In this document: positions 1-8,232 of the stretch, in pieces
Position numbering within the stretch: the stretch's first letter is position 1
Layout: every line of letters starts with the position of its first letter
From: Solibacillus cecembensis
GTDB lineage: Bacteria; Bacillota; Bacilli; Bacillales_A; Planococcaceae
Direction of reading: 5' to 3'
DNA length: 64,000 nucleotides
Assembly: GCF_001439635.1 (NCBI RefSeq)
Contig: NZ_LMBZ01000009.1
Location: forward strand, 1 to 64,000
Notes under the pieces: generated by a model
What the model saw: the letters and a program-made list of their open reading frames with translations, nothing else
Told to the model about the DNA's origin: nothing
Databases searched by the model: none
Made by a program: the position numbers and the translations under genes

Positions 1-42
1 TAAAGTATTATCAAACTCATTAGTAGTAGTTTCTTTCAACAT
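1..42 (-). CDS. 5' end of an unidentified gene, cut by the window edge
   Basis: On the minus strand an ATG at 42-40 is preceded by GGAGGGATT at good spacing and opens a frame of 14 codons (MLKETTTNEFDNTL) that runs off the window. Only the start is visible, so no family can be assigned. The clear ribosome binding site is the main support. Confidence 0.5.
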   Translation of the reverse strand, partial: MLKETTTNEFDNTL

Positions 43-288
43 AATCCCTCCACTTAATTCTTCTTACACTATCCTGCCCCGTTAGTTTAAGTACATATCT
101 TCACAATCTTTATAGTTATATTAACATAAATATCCAATTGAAATCATCCAACTTCTAACAAAATTATACAGTTGAGATTTTTTAATCAAATTTTATTACA
201 AAACTATAATGCCCAAAAAGAAATTTTGCCACCTTTTATAGATAACTCCCTTCTATTATTTTAAATTTTAAGTAAGGAGGGTGAGACA

Positions 289-561
289 ATGTACGTACTA
301 TCAAAATCTTTTTTAAAGCCAACGGGAGAATACCACGTAGAAACGTATCGTATGGATCTGTTAGGTTATGCAGCCACTGTTATTATCGACTTAAAAATTT
401 TCGCAGAAGATTCTTTTATCGCTGAATACGAAATCGAAAGAGAGGATGGCAAAACAACAGAAGGTGCTTGTATGAATCGACCGACTAAAGAAGATATGCT
501 TTTAGCGGTTGAAGAGGCTGTGATAAAAACGATCGAGGATAAAAAAAGTTATTGGATTTAG
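289..561 (+). CDS. Hypothetical protein, 90 aa
   Basis: A complete frame starts at an ATG placed after AAGGAGGGTGAGACA, a strong ribosome binding site. The product is acidic and soluble, with no signal peptide or membrane segment. It looks like a small alpha/beta domain: beta-rich first half, then a helical C-terminus rich in Glu and Lys. I do not recognise the family. A second small gene follows after 33 bases with its own AAAGGAGG site, so the two are probably co-transcribed and end at the hairpin near 800-838. Confidence 0.7.
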   Translation: MYVLSKSFLKPTGEYHVETYRMDLLGYAATVIIDLKIFAEDSFIAEYEIEREDGKTTEGACMNRPTKEDMLLAVEEAVIKTIEDKKSYWI

Positions 562-594
562 CGTCATGTAAATTATCGCTCAAAAGGAGGGATT

Positions 595-798
595 ATGTAC
601 AAATATAAATTCCAATCAAATAATACTGGATATAACGAATTTGAAAGCGAACATTATTTGTTGCACATGGAAGTATTGAATTTTAACGGGACCAGCATGA
701 TATTTTTTGAAGATGCACAGATAGGAATTAATTTAAAGGAATTGAGGGAAATTGAAATTGATGGTCAGTCATACGAGGTGTCAGCTCATAGTGTATAA
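595..798 (+). CDS. Hypothetical protein, 67 aa
   Basis: The ATG follows AAAGGAGGGATT, a near-perfect ribosome binding site. The product is small, soluble and beta-rich, with no transmembrane segment and no recognised motif. It lies 33 bases downstream of another small unknown gene in the same direction and just before a terminator, so the pair forms a two-gene unit. Function unknown; the pairing of two tiny unrelated genes in an accessory region would fit immunity or toxin-antitoxin-like roles, but nothing in the sequence shows this. Confidence 0.65.
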   Translation: MYKYKFQSNNTGYNEFESEHYLLHMEVLNFNGTSMIFFEDAQIGINLKELREIEIDGQSYEVSAHSV

Positions 799-838
799 AA
801 AATAGCCTTCTACTCAATCTGTGGACGGCTATTTTTAT
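799..838 (+). terminator. Rho-independent terminator
   Basis: AATAGCC pairs with GGCTATT and is followed by a short T-rich run (ATTTTTATTG). It lies directly after the stop of the 67-aa gene and closes the first two-gene unit. Confidence 0.7.
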
Positions 839-1103
839 TGTATTTAAAACATTATAATTGTATAATATTAGAAAATAAGAAAATAATAATTAACTTAGTT
901 TTAATTTCCCAAAAATGTATTGTGTTTAAAAAGGTTGCTAATATTTTTCTATGCTAGTTTTATGCATCAACTTAATTTGGTCTTGATAAAGGTTCCTTAG
1001 TATAATCGTGATTGTCCTTAAATTCAATCTGCCATAATACCTTTGTCTACCTTGTTATTTTCGTTTTTATTTCATTGAAAATAAATAAAATGGAGGAATA
1101 ATA
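839..1103. other. AT-rich gap with promoter for the next unit
   Basis: About 265 bases without a gene. I see no repeat or structured RNA here. Near its right end TTGGTC (977-982) and TATAAT (1001-1006), 18 bases apart, form a plausible sigma-A promoter for the small membrane protein gene starting at 1104. Confidence 0.5.
977..1006 (+). promoter_or_regulatory. Candidate sigma-A promoter
   Basis: A perfect -10 (TATAAT) lies 18 bases after TTGGTC. It would give a leader of roughly 90 bases before the ATG at 1104. Judged by eye only. Confidence 0.45.
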
Positions 1104-1274
1104 ATGAAAAAGAGTAGTTTATTGATTACTTTAATTAGTATTGTAATAGTTTTTTTTATAATAAGCGTGTTACAAGAGAGTATAACGTGGCCATTAATAC
1201 TCGTATTAATGATTATAGGATTTCTAATAAATTTATGTATTTCTATAGTGTCTAATAAGAAAAAAACTCAATAG
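1104..1274 (+). CDS. Small two-helix membrane protein, 56 aa (possible immunity protein)
   Basis: ATG preceded by TGGAGGAATA. The frame begins MKKSSLLITLI and ends NKKKTQ. Two hydrophobic stretches (about residues 5-22 and 30-48) are flanked by Lys residues, so it should be a two-pass inner membrane protein with basic ends. The next gene, about 105 bases downstream on the same strand, encodes a secreted bacteriocin-like precursor. Small two-helix proteins of this kind often give self-immunity to membrane-active peptides; that role is inference from context, not from a recognised family. Confidence 0.6.
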   Translation: MKKSSLLITLISIVIVFFIISVLQESITWPLILVLMIIGFLINLCISIVSNKKKTQ

Positions 1275-1379
1275 ATATACATCTGTGAATTAACAGAATT
1301 ATACATATATTAAAGTTATAGAGTTTATATGATATATTTTAATTGTTGGTAAAATATAACTTTGATGGGGGATAATTAC

Positions 1380-1880
1380 ATGTTTAAGAAAAGAATATTT
1401 TTTGTAATAACTTGTTTACTTTTAATGGTCAGCACAGTACTATTGCCACAAAATACTAAAGCTGCATCAGCTTTAACTTTAGATGAGGTAGGCATTATTG
1501 TCGCAGAGTATCTTAAACTAAATGAAAATGATGGCACGGTAATAATTGAAAGAGAACAAGAACTAAAATCTCGAATTGGAGAAATGCATTTTAATGAAGT
1601 AGTTCAAACTACGGAAAAACTTAATGAAGTTATTGCGAGTCCTGAAGGTAAAAAAATAAAAGAAGAGATTTTAAATGAAGTTTATTCAACTAATTCAACT
1701 ATGATGATGGCTAGAATAAGTGGATGTGGGATGGCATCTCTTGCAGGGGCAGGACATACGGCAGCATTTACAGGTCTTATGACAATTGCGGGAATTAGTG
1801 GTCCAGCTGGATGGGCTATAGGTACTGCTGTAGCAGGAGCATGGCTAGGAGCTGGCGCTATAGCTGGTTGTTTAAATTAA
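1380..1880 (+). CDS. Secreted bacteriocin-like precursor with hydrophobic two-cysteine C-terminus
   Basis: The chosen ATG follows GGGGG at good spacing; an in-frame TTG and ATG further upstream overlap this site and are rejected. The 166-aa product has a clear Sec signal (basic MFKKR, hydrophobic core, cleavage after NTKA-A), then a charged Glu/Lys-rich region of about 80 residues. The last ~55 residues are Gly/Ala-rich and very hydrophobic, bounded by a Cys near the start (SGCGMA) and one near the end (AGCLN). This pro-region plus membrane-active core resembles precursors processed to disulfide-bonded toxic peptides such as SdpC. I cannot assign an exact family. The small membrane protein upstream may be its immunity partner. 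Confidence 0.6.
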   Translation: MFKKRIFFVITCLLLMVSTVLLPQNTKAASALTLDEVGIIVAEYLKLNENDGTVIIEREQELKSRIGEMHFNEVVQTTEKLNEVIASPEGKKIKEEILNEVYSTNSTMMMARISGCGMASLAGAGHTAAFTGLMTIAGISGPAGWAIGTAVAGAWLGAGAIAGCLN

Positions 1881-1989
1881 TTAAAAACGAAAAGCCTTTT
1901 GGCTGATTGTGAAACTACTTTCCCAGTCTGTTCAAAGGTTTTTGCGAAAGTATTCCGGTTGGAATACCGGGGTGCTTTAGTCTAACAAG

Positions 1990-2021
1990 AAAAGCCAACA
2001 ATTAGTTGGCTTTTTTATTTT
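1990..2021 (+). terminator. Rho-independent terminator after the bacteriocin-like gene
   Basis: AAGCCAAC pairs with GTTGGCTT over a short AT loop, followed by TTTTTTATTTT. Another hairpin (GTATTCC/GGAATAC) lies in the 100 bases before it, in the untranslated tail. Confidence 0.8.
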
Positions 2022-2214
2022 ACAAGGAACATCGTGGGTTCTGGTGAAAATATAATTTTTTAAAAACATCGCACCTCATTAACCTTCTTATCTGTGAGTT
2101 ATGATACTACGCCAAATAATCTATGTATGAATTCAATCTAGTTTTTTGACAGACTTCACCCTTTGGGGAAGTTACCATTTTTTTGAATATTTTGTATTTA
2201 CGGATGGGGTATTT

Positions 2215-2313
2215 ATGAGGTTCGAAGATGTAGAAATTGTAGTAAAATTAACGGAAATAAAGGATGCAGAGGTAAACGGTGTTAAATATAAAATTAGATC
2301 ATGTGCAAATTAA
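2215..2313 (+). CDS. Very small ORF, 32 aa, doubtful
   Basis: ATG after GGATGGGGTATTT, reading MRFEDVEIVV and ending RSCAN. It has an acceptable ribosome binding site and a terminator-like hairpin right after it. It is too short for family assignment and could be the truncated remnant of a longer gene. Confidence 0.3.
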   Translation: MRFEDVEIVVKLTEIKDAEVNGVKYKIRSCAN

Positions 2314-2319
2314 AAAATA

Positions 2320-2352
2320 AGTCTTCCACAACCAAGTGGAGGGCTATTTTAT
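2320..2352 (+). terminator. Terminator-like hairpin
   Basis: AGTCTTCCAC pairs with GTGGAGGGCT using G-U pairs, followed by ATTTTATTTT. It closes the tiny ORF, if that ORF is real. Confidence 0.45.
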
Positions 2353-2540
2353 TTTGATGGGAATTATAAATAACATAAAAATGAGAAATATTGTTATGAC
2401 CCCAAATTTGACCCCTATCGTAAATACAAAATAACAAATCATAAAACAACAAAAAATAAAAACACTATTATATATAGTAGAAAAATAAATAAAAACACAT
2501 AAAATAACCACGCTTTAATGCGTGTCATTATTGGGTAAAT

Positions 2541-2584
2541 AAAAAACGCTTCAAAATCGACGAATCGATTTTGAAGCGTTTTAA
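2541..2584 (-). terminator. Strong terminator for the radical SAM gene
   Basis: A perfect 17-bp stem (arms 2543-2559 and 2566-2582, 6-base loop). Read on the minus strand it is followed by TTTTTTATTT, so it can end transcription from the radical SAM gene after passing through the intervening repeat. Confidence 0.75.
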
Positions 2585-2717
2585 CTTAATTCAGCAAATT
2601 TTTTTGTACCGAAAGCAAAGCGGCAGGTACAGAAGTTCCCAAATTCTATAAGTGGGAGATGAATGCCAAATATGCAATTCTATTCAGTGGGGGTTCAAAC
2701 CCCGGCTGAATCAAGTT
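2583..2717 (+). mobile_element. IS200/IS605-type end / omega-RNA-like relic inside an inverted repeat
   Basis: Inverted ends AACTTAATTCAGC (2583-2595) and GCTGAATCAAGTT (2705-2717) enclose about 110 bases. The inside shows three hairpins: GTACC...GGTAC (2606-2630), TTCCCA...TGGGAG around a TTCTATAAG loop, and GGGGTTCAAACCCC, with GATGAATGC between the last two. This order resembles the 3' end of tnpB plus the right end of IS605/IS1341 elements, where the guide (omega/reRNA) scaffold lies. No tnpA or tnpB is present. Identification is from recalled sequence character, not a search. Confidence 0.5.
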
Positions 2718-2808
2718 AAGCCCCGGCGGATGTCACAGATTTTTTAGGGGTGTTTTTCGAGTGGGCTCGAAAAAAATCTGGACGCAATTACGCCGAGGCG
2801 TAATTGAT
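2718..2808. repeat. Dispersed hairpin repeat, copy A (right half)
   Basis: AAGCCCCGGCGGATGTCACAG, then a long hairpin (CAGATTTTTT with AAAAAAATCTG, enclosing a CGAG..CTCG stem), then GACG and the perfect palindrome CAATTACGCC/GGCGTAATTG. The unit ends three bases before the radical SAM stop codon. The same unit occurs at 9443-9532 and 11404-11542, and a diverged one near 35418-35526. Confidence 0.75.
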
Positions 2809-2810
2809 TA

Positions 2811-4544
2811 TTAGTTAAACGTATAAAAATAAGGTGCTTGTCCATTGCGGAAGTACGTGAACAAATAGCCTGTTTTTTTCGTAGGTTGTCCAAGTGTGTA
2901 CGTTGCTAAATCAAAATGGAATGGCAAAATTAACGAGTGCTTGAATAAATCACGTTCATTCACCATCATATCAGCAAAGTCAGTACCAACTACTGCTGGA
3001 TTTTCTTTAATACGTGCGTAAACAGCTTTCATTTCCTCTTCTGTTAAACGATCCTGCCACCACGATTTGCGCGGCTGGAATTGTTGTGCAAGTAAATAAT
3101 CGTATTTCATCAAGCTAATGACGATGTCTAAATCAACATGATCGAGCGTTTTTAAAAATTCGATTAAACGATTGAATAAATCTTCTAACTGATGCCCGAT
3201 ACGTGACCAGCCTTTCGTTTCCCAATACGTGCCGAAGTTTTGGAAGAAATCAAAAGGTGTTTCAAATACATGAGCTACTAAATATTCGATTGTATTGTCC
3301 ATGCGATGGGCATTCCAATATTTCTCTAAAACATCCTCAGCATGTTTAATGCGAACAATATCATCAAATGTTAACACGTTATTTGAGAATATTTCATACG
3401 GTGCAATATCAACATACGTATAACCGAATTTTTTAGCTTCCATACGTAAGCCGGTTCCACGTAATAGTTTTAAGAAACCGAGTTGTAGCTCTTCAGGACG
3501 CATCTCAAATACATCATTAAATGTTTTGCGGAAAGAAGCATAATCTTCCTCTGGTAAGCCCGCAATTAAATCTAAATGTTGATCAATTTTTCCGCCTTCT
3601 TTGACCATCGTTACAGTGCGTGTCAGCTTTTCAAAGTTTTGACGACGTTTTACTAAATCATTCGTTAAATCATTCGTCGATTGAACACCAATTTCAAAAC
3701 GGAAAAGGCCTCTTGGTGCATTGTCATTTAAAAATTGGATGACTTCAGGACGCATAATATCTGCCGTAATTTCAAATTGGAATACAACATTTGGCTTATG
3801 CTCATCAATTAAAAATTGGAACATTTCCATTGCGTAGCTGCGACTAATGTTGAATGTACGGTCAACAAATTTAATCGTTCGTGCTCCATTGTCCATTAAA
3901 TAACGGATATCTTCTTTAATTTTCTCTCGATTAAAGTAGCGAACACCAACTTCGATTGAAGACAAGCAAAATTGACAGCTAAAAGGGCAGCCGCGACTTG
4001 TTTCAATGTACTGAATTCTTTTACCTAGATGTGGTAGATCATCATCAAAACGGAAAGGAGATGCCAATTCACGTAAGTCAATTTTAGCTGGCTGTGCGTG
4101 GATTCTAACTTTATTGTCTTGTAAATAACAAATTCCAGGTACTTCTTCTAAAGAAATTTCATCATTAAAATAGTGTAATAATTTTTTGAAGGACAATTCA
4201 CCTTCACCCATAATAATAAAGTCAATTTCTTTATTTTTCTTTAACCAATCATGTACATCGTAGGATACTTCTGGACCTCCGAGCACAATTTTAACATCAG
4301 GTAGTACAGTTTTGAGCATTTGGATGACTTCGATTGTTTCCCGGATATTCCAAATGTAACAGCTAAATCCAATAACATCGGGTTTCATTTGAAATAGATC
4401 TGAAACGATATTAAAGGCAGGGTCTTTAATGGTATATTCGGCCAAAACACTATCAAATTCAGGCTGGGCGCTAGCTTTGAGGCAGCGAATAGCTAAATTT
4501 GTATGGATGTATTTGGCGTTTAACGTACTTAAAACTATTTTCAT
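2811..4544 (-). CDS. B12-binding domain radical SAM protein
   Basis: The start is the ATG preceded by GAGGAGATAATAATT, giving 577 aa; a longer frame to 4619 lacks a ribosome binding site. The N-terminal ~140 residues form a cobalamin-binding-type Rossmann domain (MKIVLSTLNAKYIHTN, later LGGPEVSYD). The radical SAM cluster motif follows as SRGCPFSCQFC (CxxxCxxC), which binds the 4Fe-4S cluster and S-adenosylmethionine. The C-terminus matches the DUF4080-type extension common in Bacillus homologues of about 580 aa. The substrate is unknown for this family. It appears monocistronic. Confidence 0.85.
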   Translation of the reverse strand: MKIVLSTLNAKYIHTNLAIRCLKASAQPEFDSVLAEYTIKDPAFNIVSDLFQMKPDVIGFSCYIWNIRETIEVIQMLKTVLPDVKIVLGGPEVSYDVHDWLKKNKEIDFIIMGEGELSFKKLLHYFNDEISLEEVPGICYLQDNKVRIHAQPAKIDLRELASPFRFDDDLPHLGKRIQYIETSRGCPFSCQFCLSSIEVGVRYFNREKIKEDIRYLMDNGARTIKFVDRTFNISRSYAMEMFQFLIDEHKPNVVFQFEITADIMRPEVIQFLNDNAPRGLFRFEIGVQSTNDLTNDLVKRRQNFEKLTRTVTMVKEGGKIDQHLDLIAGLPEEDYASFRKTFNDVFEMRPEELQLGFLKLLRGTGLRMEAKKFGYTYVDIAPYEIFSNNVLTFDDIVRIKHAEDVLEKYWNAHRMDNTIEYLVAHVFETPFDFFQNFGTYWETKGWSRIGHQLEDLFNRLIEFLKTLDHVDLDIVISLMKYDYLLAQQFQPRKSWWQDRLTEEEMKAVYARIKENPAVVGTDFADMMVNERDLFKHSLILPFHFDLATYTLGQPTKKTGYLFTYFRNGQAPYFYTFN

Positions 4545-4710
4545 AATTATTATCTCCTCTTCATATATTCTATTGTAGCAGTCCATTAATAGGCAAACAA
4601 TATGATATATTTTACCCATTTAATTATGTGGATTATTATGGAATAATTTAAGGTGTTTCGTAAAATAGTCTGAAAATTGAAATTCGTTAATTGTGGAGGT
4701 TTGTTAAAAC

Positions 4711-6168
4711 ATGGAAACTCATATTAATCATTTATTAGAGGGATTATTTCAGCAAGCAGATGAATTAATTGTTGCGTTAAAATGTTCTAGGGAATTAGTG
4801 TTCGTCAATAAGAAAGCTGCAGAAGTGCTTCAAATATCGGATACTAAATCAAGCCAATTACAACTAACAGATGAATCAATTTTGGAATGGGCTCATTTTA
4901 TTGAAAAACTGCAACATGAACCAACTGCAAATTGTTCGATTACAATTATTAATCAAGAAAAAAGAGAAATGAGCATAACAATAGTTGGTAATCTGATTAA
5001 AGAAAAGCAAATTGTTTTTGGAAGAGTTACCTTGTGTAGCAACGTAGTGAAAAAAGAACTCATGGAAATGAATGGAATTATACCATTACAACGGTTGATT
5101 AATAGTATTTCGAATGGCGTATTGTTAACTAGTTTAAATGGCAAAATTTCAATAGCAAATCATACGGCTCTTGAGCTATTAAATCGAGACTTACGACAAA
5201 TTGAAAATAGAAGTCATGATTGTTTATTTGAAGATTGCAGTTATGAGTCGCATCTTATTTTCAATTATTATGATAAATTATTTAAAAAAGAGACAGCTAA
5301 GATTATTGTAAAGAAGCATGATGAATTTGGAAGGATTAAGTACCTACATTTCGAGAGTAAAGTGGATGAAGGGCTAGGCATTATATTTACAAACATTACA
5401 GACCAAAGTGAAAAAGTATTACTGTTAGAAAAGGTTGCGCATCAAGAAACGTTGACGGTCGTAGGGCAAAATGTAGCAACCATTGCACATGAAATACGCA
5501 ACCCTATGACATCAATTCAAGGATTTTTACAGATGATTAGAGCTTATTCTGGTGATACAAATCATGATTATTTTAATATTGTCGAATCTGAACTACAACG
5601 GATGGATGATTTATTAAAGGATTTATTGGACTTCTCAAAACCTAAAAAATTCGATTTAGCCTATGTGAATTTAAAAAATATCATGCATGAAGTCATCGAT
5701 ATTTTGCAACCAAAAGCGATTTTATCCAATACAATTATTGAATGTGAATATGATGATATTGGAGAACCGATCATATACGGAAATGAAAATCGCCTTAAGC
5801 AAATGATGATCAATCTCGTTAAAAATGCACTTGAGTCTGTAGAAATCGGTGGTTATATTCGAGTATATCTTGGGTATAAGTCAAAAGATTGCATCCAGTT
5901 CTCGGTTTCGGATGAGGGGCGCGGGATGGATAAAACGATGCTTGAAAATATTTTTGCCCCGTTTTACACAACAAAGGAAAAGGGGACTGGCTTAGGACTT
6001 CTACTTGTACAATCTGTAGTAGATGAGCACCGAGGACAAGTCACTGTTGAAAGTGAAGAGGGGAAAGGGACTATATTTATTGTTGATTTTGATCTTTCCA
6101 ATAATACCTATATCGATAATATTAGCTTATTAAGTCATTTTAATGATTCAATGGAGAAAACTTCATAG
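4711..6168 (+). CDS. Cytosolic PAS-domain sensor histidine kinase (sporulation-kinase-like)
   Basis: 485 aa with no membrane segment. Two PAS-like regions (about residues 1-110 and 125-240) precede the HisKA domain, with the phospho-accepting His at about residue 260 (IAHEIRNPMTS). An HATPase domain follows with the N box (NLVKNALES), G1 box (DEGRGM) and G2 region (EKGTGLGLLL). No response regulator is adjacent, so it is an orphan kinase. Cytosolic PAS kinases of this build in Bacillales (KinA/KinE type) feed the Spo0F-Spo0B-Spo0A phosphorelay; that role here is inference. Starts after GTGGAGGTTTGTTAAAAC. Confidence 0.8.
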   Translation: METHINHLLEGLFQQADELIVALKCSRELVFVNKKAAEVLQISDTKSSQLQLTDESILEWAHFIEKLQHEPTANCSITIINQEKREMSITIVGNLIKEKQIVFGRVTLCSNVVKKELMEMNGIIPLQRLINSISNGVLLTSLNGKISIANHTALELLNRDLRQIENRSHDCLFEDCSYESHLIFNYYDKLFKKETAKIIVKKHDEFGRIKYLHFESKVDEGLGIIFTNITDQSEKVLLLEKVAHQETLTVVGQNVATIAHEIRNPMTSIQGFLQMIRAYSGDTNHDYFNIVESELQRMDDLLKDLLDFSKPKKFDLAYVNLKNIMHEVIDILQPKAILSNTIIECEYDDIGEPIIYGNENRLKQMMINLVKNALESVEIGGYIRVYLGYKSKDCIQFSVSDEGRGMDKTMLENIFAPFYTTKEKGTGLGLLLVQSVVDEHRGQVTVESEEGKGTIFIVDFDLSNNTYIDNISLLSHFNDSMEKTS

Positions 6169-6242
6169 GCTATATGTTTAACTTCAGCAGGAAACGCGTA
6201 ACTCAATAGATGACACTAAGGTAAGTTTGATAAAATGGGGTT

Positions 6243-6272
6243 TTGACAAAGGTTTCTTTTCATAGCTATAAT
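6243..6272 (+). promoter_or_regulatory. Sigma-A promoter of the MarR-type gene
   Basis: TTGACA and TATAAT, both perfect consensus hexamers, are separated by 18 bases. They lie about 35 bases before the ATG at 6308. Confidence 0.75.
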
Positions 6273-6307
6273 AAGCATACTAAATTCGAAATCGAGGAAG
6301 ATTATTT

Positions 6308-6754
6308 ATGGCATCAGATGAAATTAAACAATCCTTAAAACTATTTATCGTACTTTCAAGAGCACATAAAGCAATTAATGAATCTACAAATCAATTTATT
6401 CAAAAAAGTGGCGTTAACCCTACGGAATTTGCCGTGCTGGAGTTACTTTATCATAAAGGACGTCAGCCACTGCAACAAATTGGTAATAAAATTTTACTAG
6501 CGAGTGGTTCAATCACATATGTAGCGGATAAGTTAGAGAAACGTGGTTATTTAGCTCGTATTTCATGCCCAAGTGATCGTCGTGTGACATACGCGGAAAT
6601 AACAGATGCGGGTGCTGCTTTTATGGGAGAGTTATTTCCAGAGCATGAACAACAATTACATGAATTATTAAGTGCGCTAACGAGTGAAGAAAAGGAAACA
6701 GCAATTGAGCTACTCAAAAAGTTGGGCTTATCAATTAAAGATTTATCATATTAA
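6308..6754 (+). CDS. mhqR: MarR-family repressor, MhqR-like
   Basis: 148 aa, the usual MarR length. A winged helix-turn-helix is visible in the middle: LQQIGNKILLASGSITYVADKLEKRG is the recognition region and the DRR of CPSDRRVTYAEIT is the wing signature. The central region closely resembles what I recall of B. subtilis MhqR (YkvE), which senses quinones and represses azoreductase and dioxygenase genes. No such target gene is adjacent, so any regulon is elsewhere. It is monocistronic, with a strong promoter upstream and a terminator downstream. Family certain, orthology likely. Confidence 0.8.
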   Translation: MASDEIKQSLKLFIVLSRAHKAINESTNQFIQKSGVNPTEFAVLELLYHKGRQPLQQIGNKILLASGSITYVADKLEKRGYLARISCPSDRRVTYAEITDAGAAFMGELFPEHEQQLHELLSALTSEEKETAIELLKKLGLSIKDLSY

Positions 6755-6784
6755 AAAGGGATGGTTTTATACCATCCCTTTTTG
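6753..6784. terminator. Bidirectional terminator between convergent genes
   Basis: AAAAAGGGATGG pairs with CCATCCCTTTTT around TTTTATA. It has A and T tracts on both sides and lies between the MarR gene and the convergent lipoprotein gene. Confidence 0.85.
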
Positions 6785-6786
6785 AT

Positions 6787-7470
6787 TTATTGTATTGTTA
6801 AACCCATTTGTAAAAAGGCATCGGATAAATCTGCTTTTGGTGTGTCGTATATTGTCAGCTTGATTATTTTACCTTCATGTTCTAAGACAATGATTTGCAC
6901 CTTTTCAGCTTCTAGAACCGTTTCATAGCCTACAAATTGTAGTAAATCCTTTTGATCTTTTAGTGAGTTAGTTAAATCAAGCTCACCATATTTTCCTTCT
7001 GGAGCGATTGCCGCCATTGTTTCTATGGCATTTGTTTTTACATCTTCAAAAGAAACATCCGCTTTGTTTAAAACTTCAATCCCCATTGATATCGTATCAT
7101 CCGCATTCAGATATAGTAAATCTTTATTAGGCTCTTCAGCAACTAACGTGAAATCCGCTGTGTGCTGAATGCTGTAGTTTGATTGCTCACTTGTAGAAGT
7201 TTGCACGTCTTGCTGCACTTTTTGTCCTTTGGATGTATAAGTAATAAGTGATTTTGTCGTATTATCTGTATTCTCTTCTGGCTGTTTCTCTTCTGGTGTA
7301 CTTGTTGGTTGCTGATCGTCAGCATTCGTATCTTCAGGACTTGTTTGATCTAGTTGTTCGTCGGGAATCGTTGCCGGTGTTTCGGGAACGTCCTTTGTGT
7401 CTGTATTACAGGCTGCTAATAGCATAGAAAGTAAAATTACAGAACTTAAAATCGTCATACCTTTTTTCAT
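6787..7470 (-). CDS. Predicted lipoprotein with low-complexity linker
   Basis: The start is the ATG preceded by AAAGGTGGAATTACG, giving 227 aa. A lipoprotein signal peptide ends in the lipobox LLAAC, so the mature protein should be anchored outside the membrane by its Cys. Residues of about 25-75 are a Pro/Thr/Glu/Asp-rich spacer. The remaining ~150 residues are a soluble alpha/beta domain (YLNADDTISMGIEVL and after) that I do not recognise. The next gene upstream in transcription is a CPBP protease, 55 bases away; the two may share a transcript. Confidence 0.75.
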   Translation of the reverse strand: MKKGMTILSSVILLSMLLAACNTDTKDVPETPATIPDEQLDQTSPEDTNADDQQPTSTPEEKQPEENTDNTTKSLITYTSKGQKVQQDVQTSTSEQSNYSIQHTADFTLVAEEPNKDLLYLNADDTISMGIEVLNKADVSFEDVKTNAIETMAAIAPEGKYGELDLTNSLKDQKDLLQFVGYETVLEAEKVQIIVLEHEGKIIKLTIYDTPKADLSDAFLQMGLTIQ

Positions 7471-7525
7471 CGTAATTCCACCTTTAGTTGTTTGTATGGG
7501 CAATTTTAGTTAATTGCTGCTAAGT

Positions 7526-8137
7526 TTAAGTTAATGGGAGTACTAAAAATAATAATAAAACGAAAACGACATGTGAAACGATAATTAAGGGTAAACTTTT
7601 TTTCCATTCATATAGAGCACCCAATATTAAGCCAGCAACCATTGCTGCCATCGCACCAGGGATAAATCCGCTAATCGCTAAAGACAACGAGAATAGAAGC
7701 GTAGAAACGAATACAGCCCACATAGGAGAGGTATAGCGTTTTAACTGTTGCTGTACATAGCCTCGCCAAAACATTTCTTCTCCTGTTGCAATAATAAAAA
7801 TCAACATCAGGTAATGAAAAATATTATCGGGACCATAAACCGTCAAAAATTTAGCGATTTCATTTGAGAAATCAGCATTGATGAATGGTAATAATAGAGA
7901 GCCTAATTTCACTATGCCATAAATAATTGTGCCATATCCTATACCGAACAGTAAATATTGCCATGTCGGTAGTCGATCTTCAAATTTACTTGCAACTAAA
8001 GAAATCGCAATTCCAACGAGTAACGTAAAGGTATATAAATACCAGAAAATTGCTTTTTCATGAAATGTGAAGAACATCATACTGTAAATAAAAACTAAAG
8101 CCAGAAGGAGTAAAACTGTTTGTTTATGATTTTTCAT
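7526..8137 (-). CDS. CPBP-family intramembrane glutamic protease
   Basis: About 203 aa, almost entirely hydrophobic with six or more membrane segments. The CPBP (Abi/CAAX-like) signature is present as GEEMFWRGY, the EExxxR metal/catalytic motif, followed by the later conserved H of VSHVVF. Family members cleave within membranes or mature peptides and are often linked to bacteriocin immunity. The upstream GGAGG is too close to the first ATG (8146) but about 11 bases from the one at 8137, which I prefer. Substrate unknown. Confidence 0.8.
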   Translation of the reverse strand: MKNHKQTVLLLLALVFIYSMMFFTFHEKAIFWYLYTFTLLVGIAISLVASKFEDRLPTWQYLLFGIGYGTIIYGIVKLGSLLLPFINADFSNEIAKFLTVYGPDNIFHYLMLIFIIATGEEMFWRGYVQQQLKRYTSPMWAVFVSTLLFSLSLAISGFIPGAMAAMVAGLILGALYEWKKSLPLIIVSHVVFVLLLFLVLPLT

Positions 8138-8170
8138 TATGAACATGACCTCCTAAACTTATCGTATCAA

Positions 8171-8217
8171 AAAAAAGCCCTTTTAGCATCTTATCGACGC
8201 TAAAAAGGGCAATTTTT
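8171..8217 (-). terminator. Terminator of the DUF2187 gene
   Basis: GCCCTTTTAGC pairs with GCTAAAAAGGGC. On the minus strand it ends in a run of seven T, directly after the DUF2187 stop codon. Confidence 0.75.
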
Positions 8218-8232
8218 ATCCTTATTTTACTC

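Larger units (their letters stand above)
2022..2540. other. Gap holding only a tiny doubtful ORF and a weak hairpin
   Basis: Very AT-rich. It contains a 32-codon frame at 2215-2313 and a hairpin at 2320-2352, then about 190 bases of A-rich sequence in which I see no gene, repeat or recognisable attachment site. Confidence 0.5.

Noticed and set aside
2380..2540. Possible prophage attachment site in the A-rich gap
   Set aside because: No integrase, no tRNA or tmRNA end and no direct repeat flanks were found.
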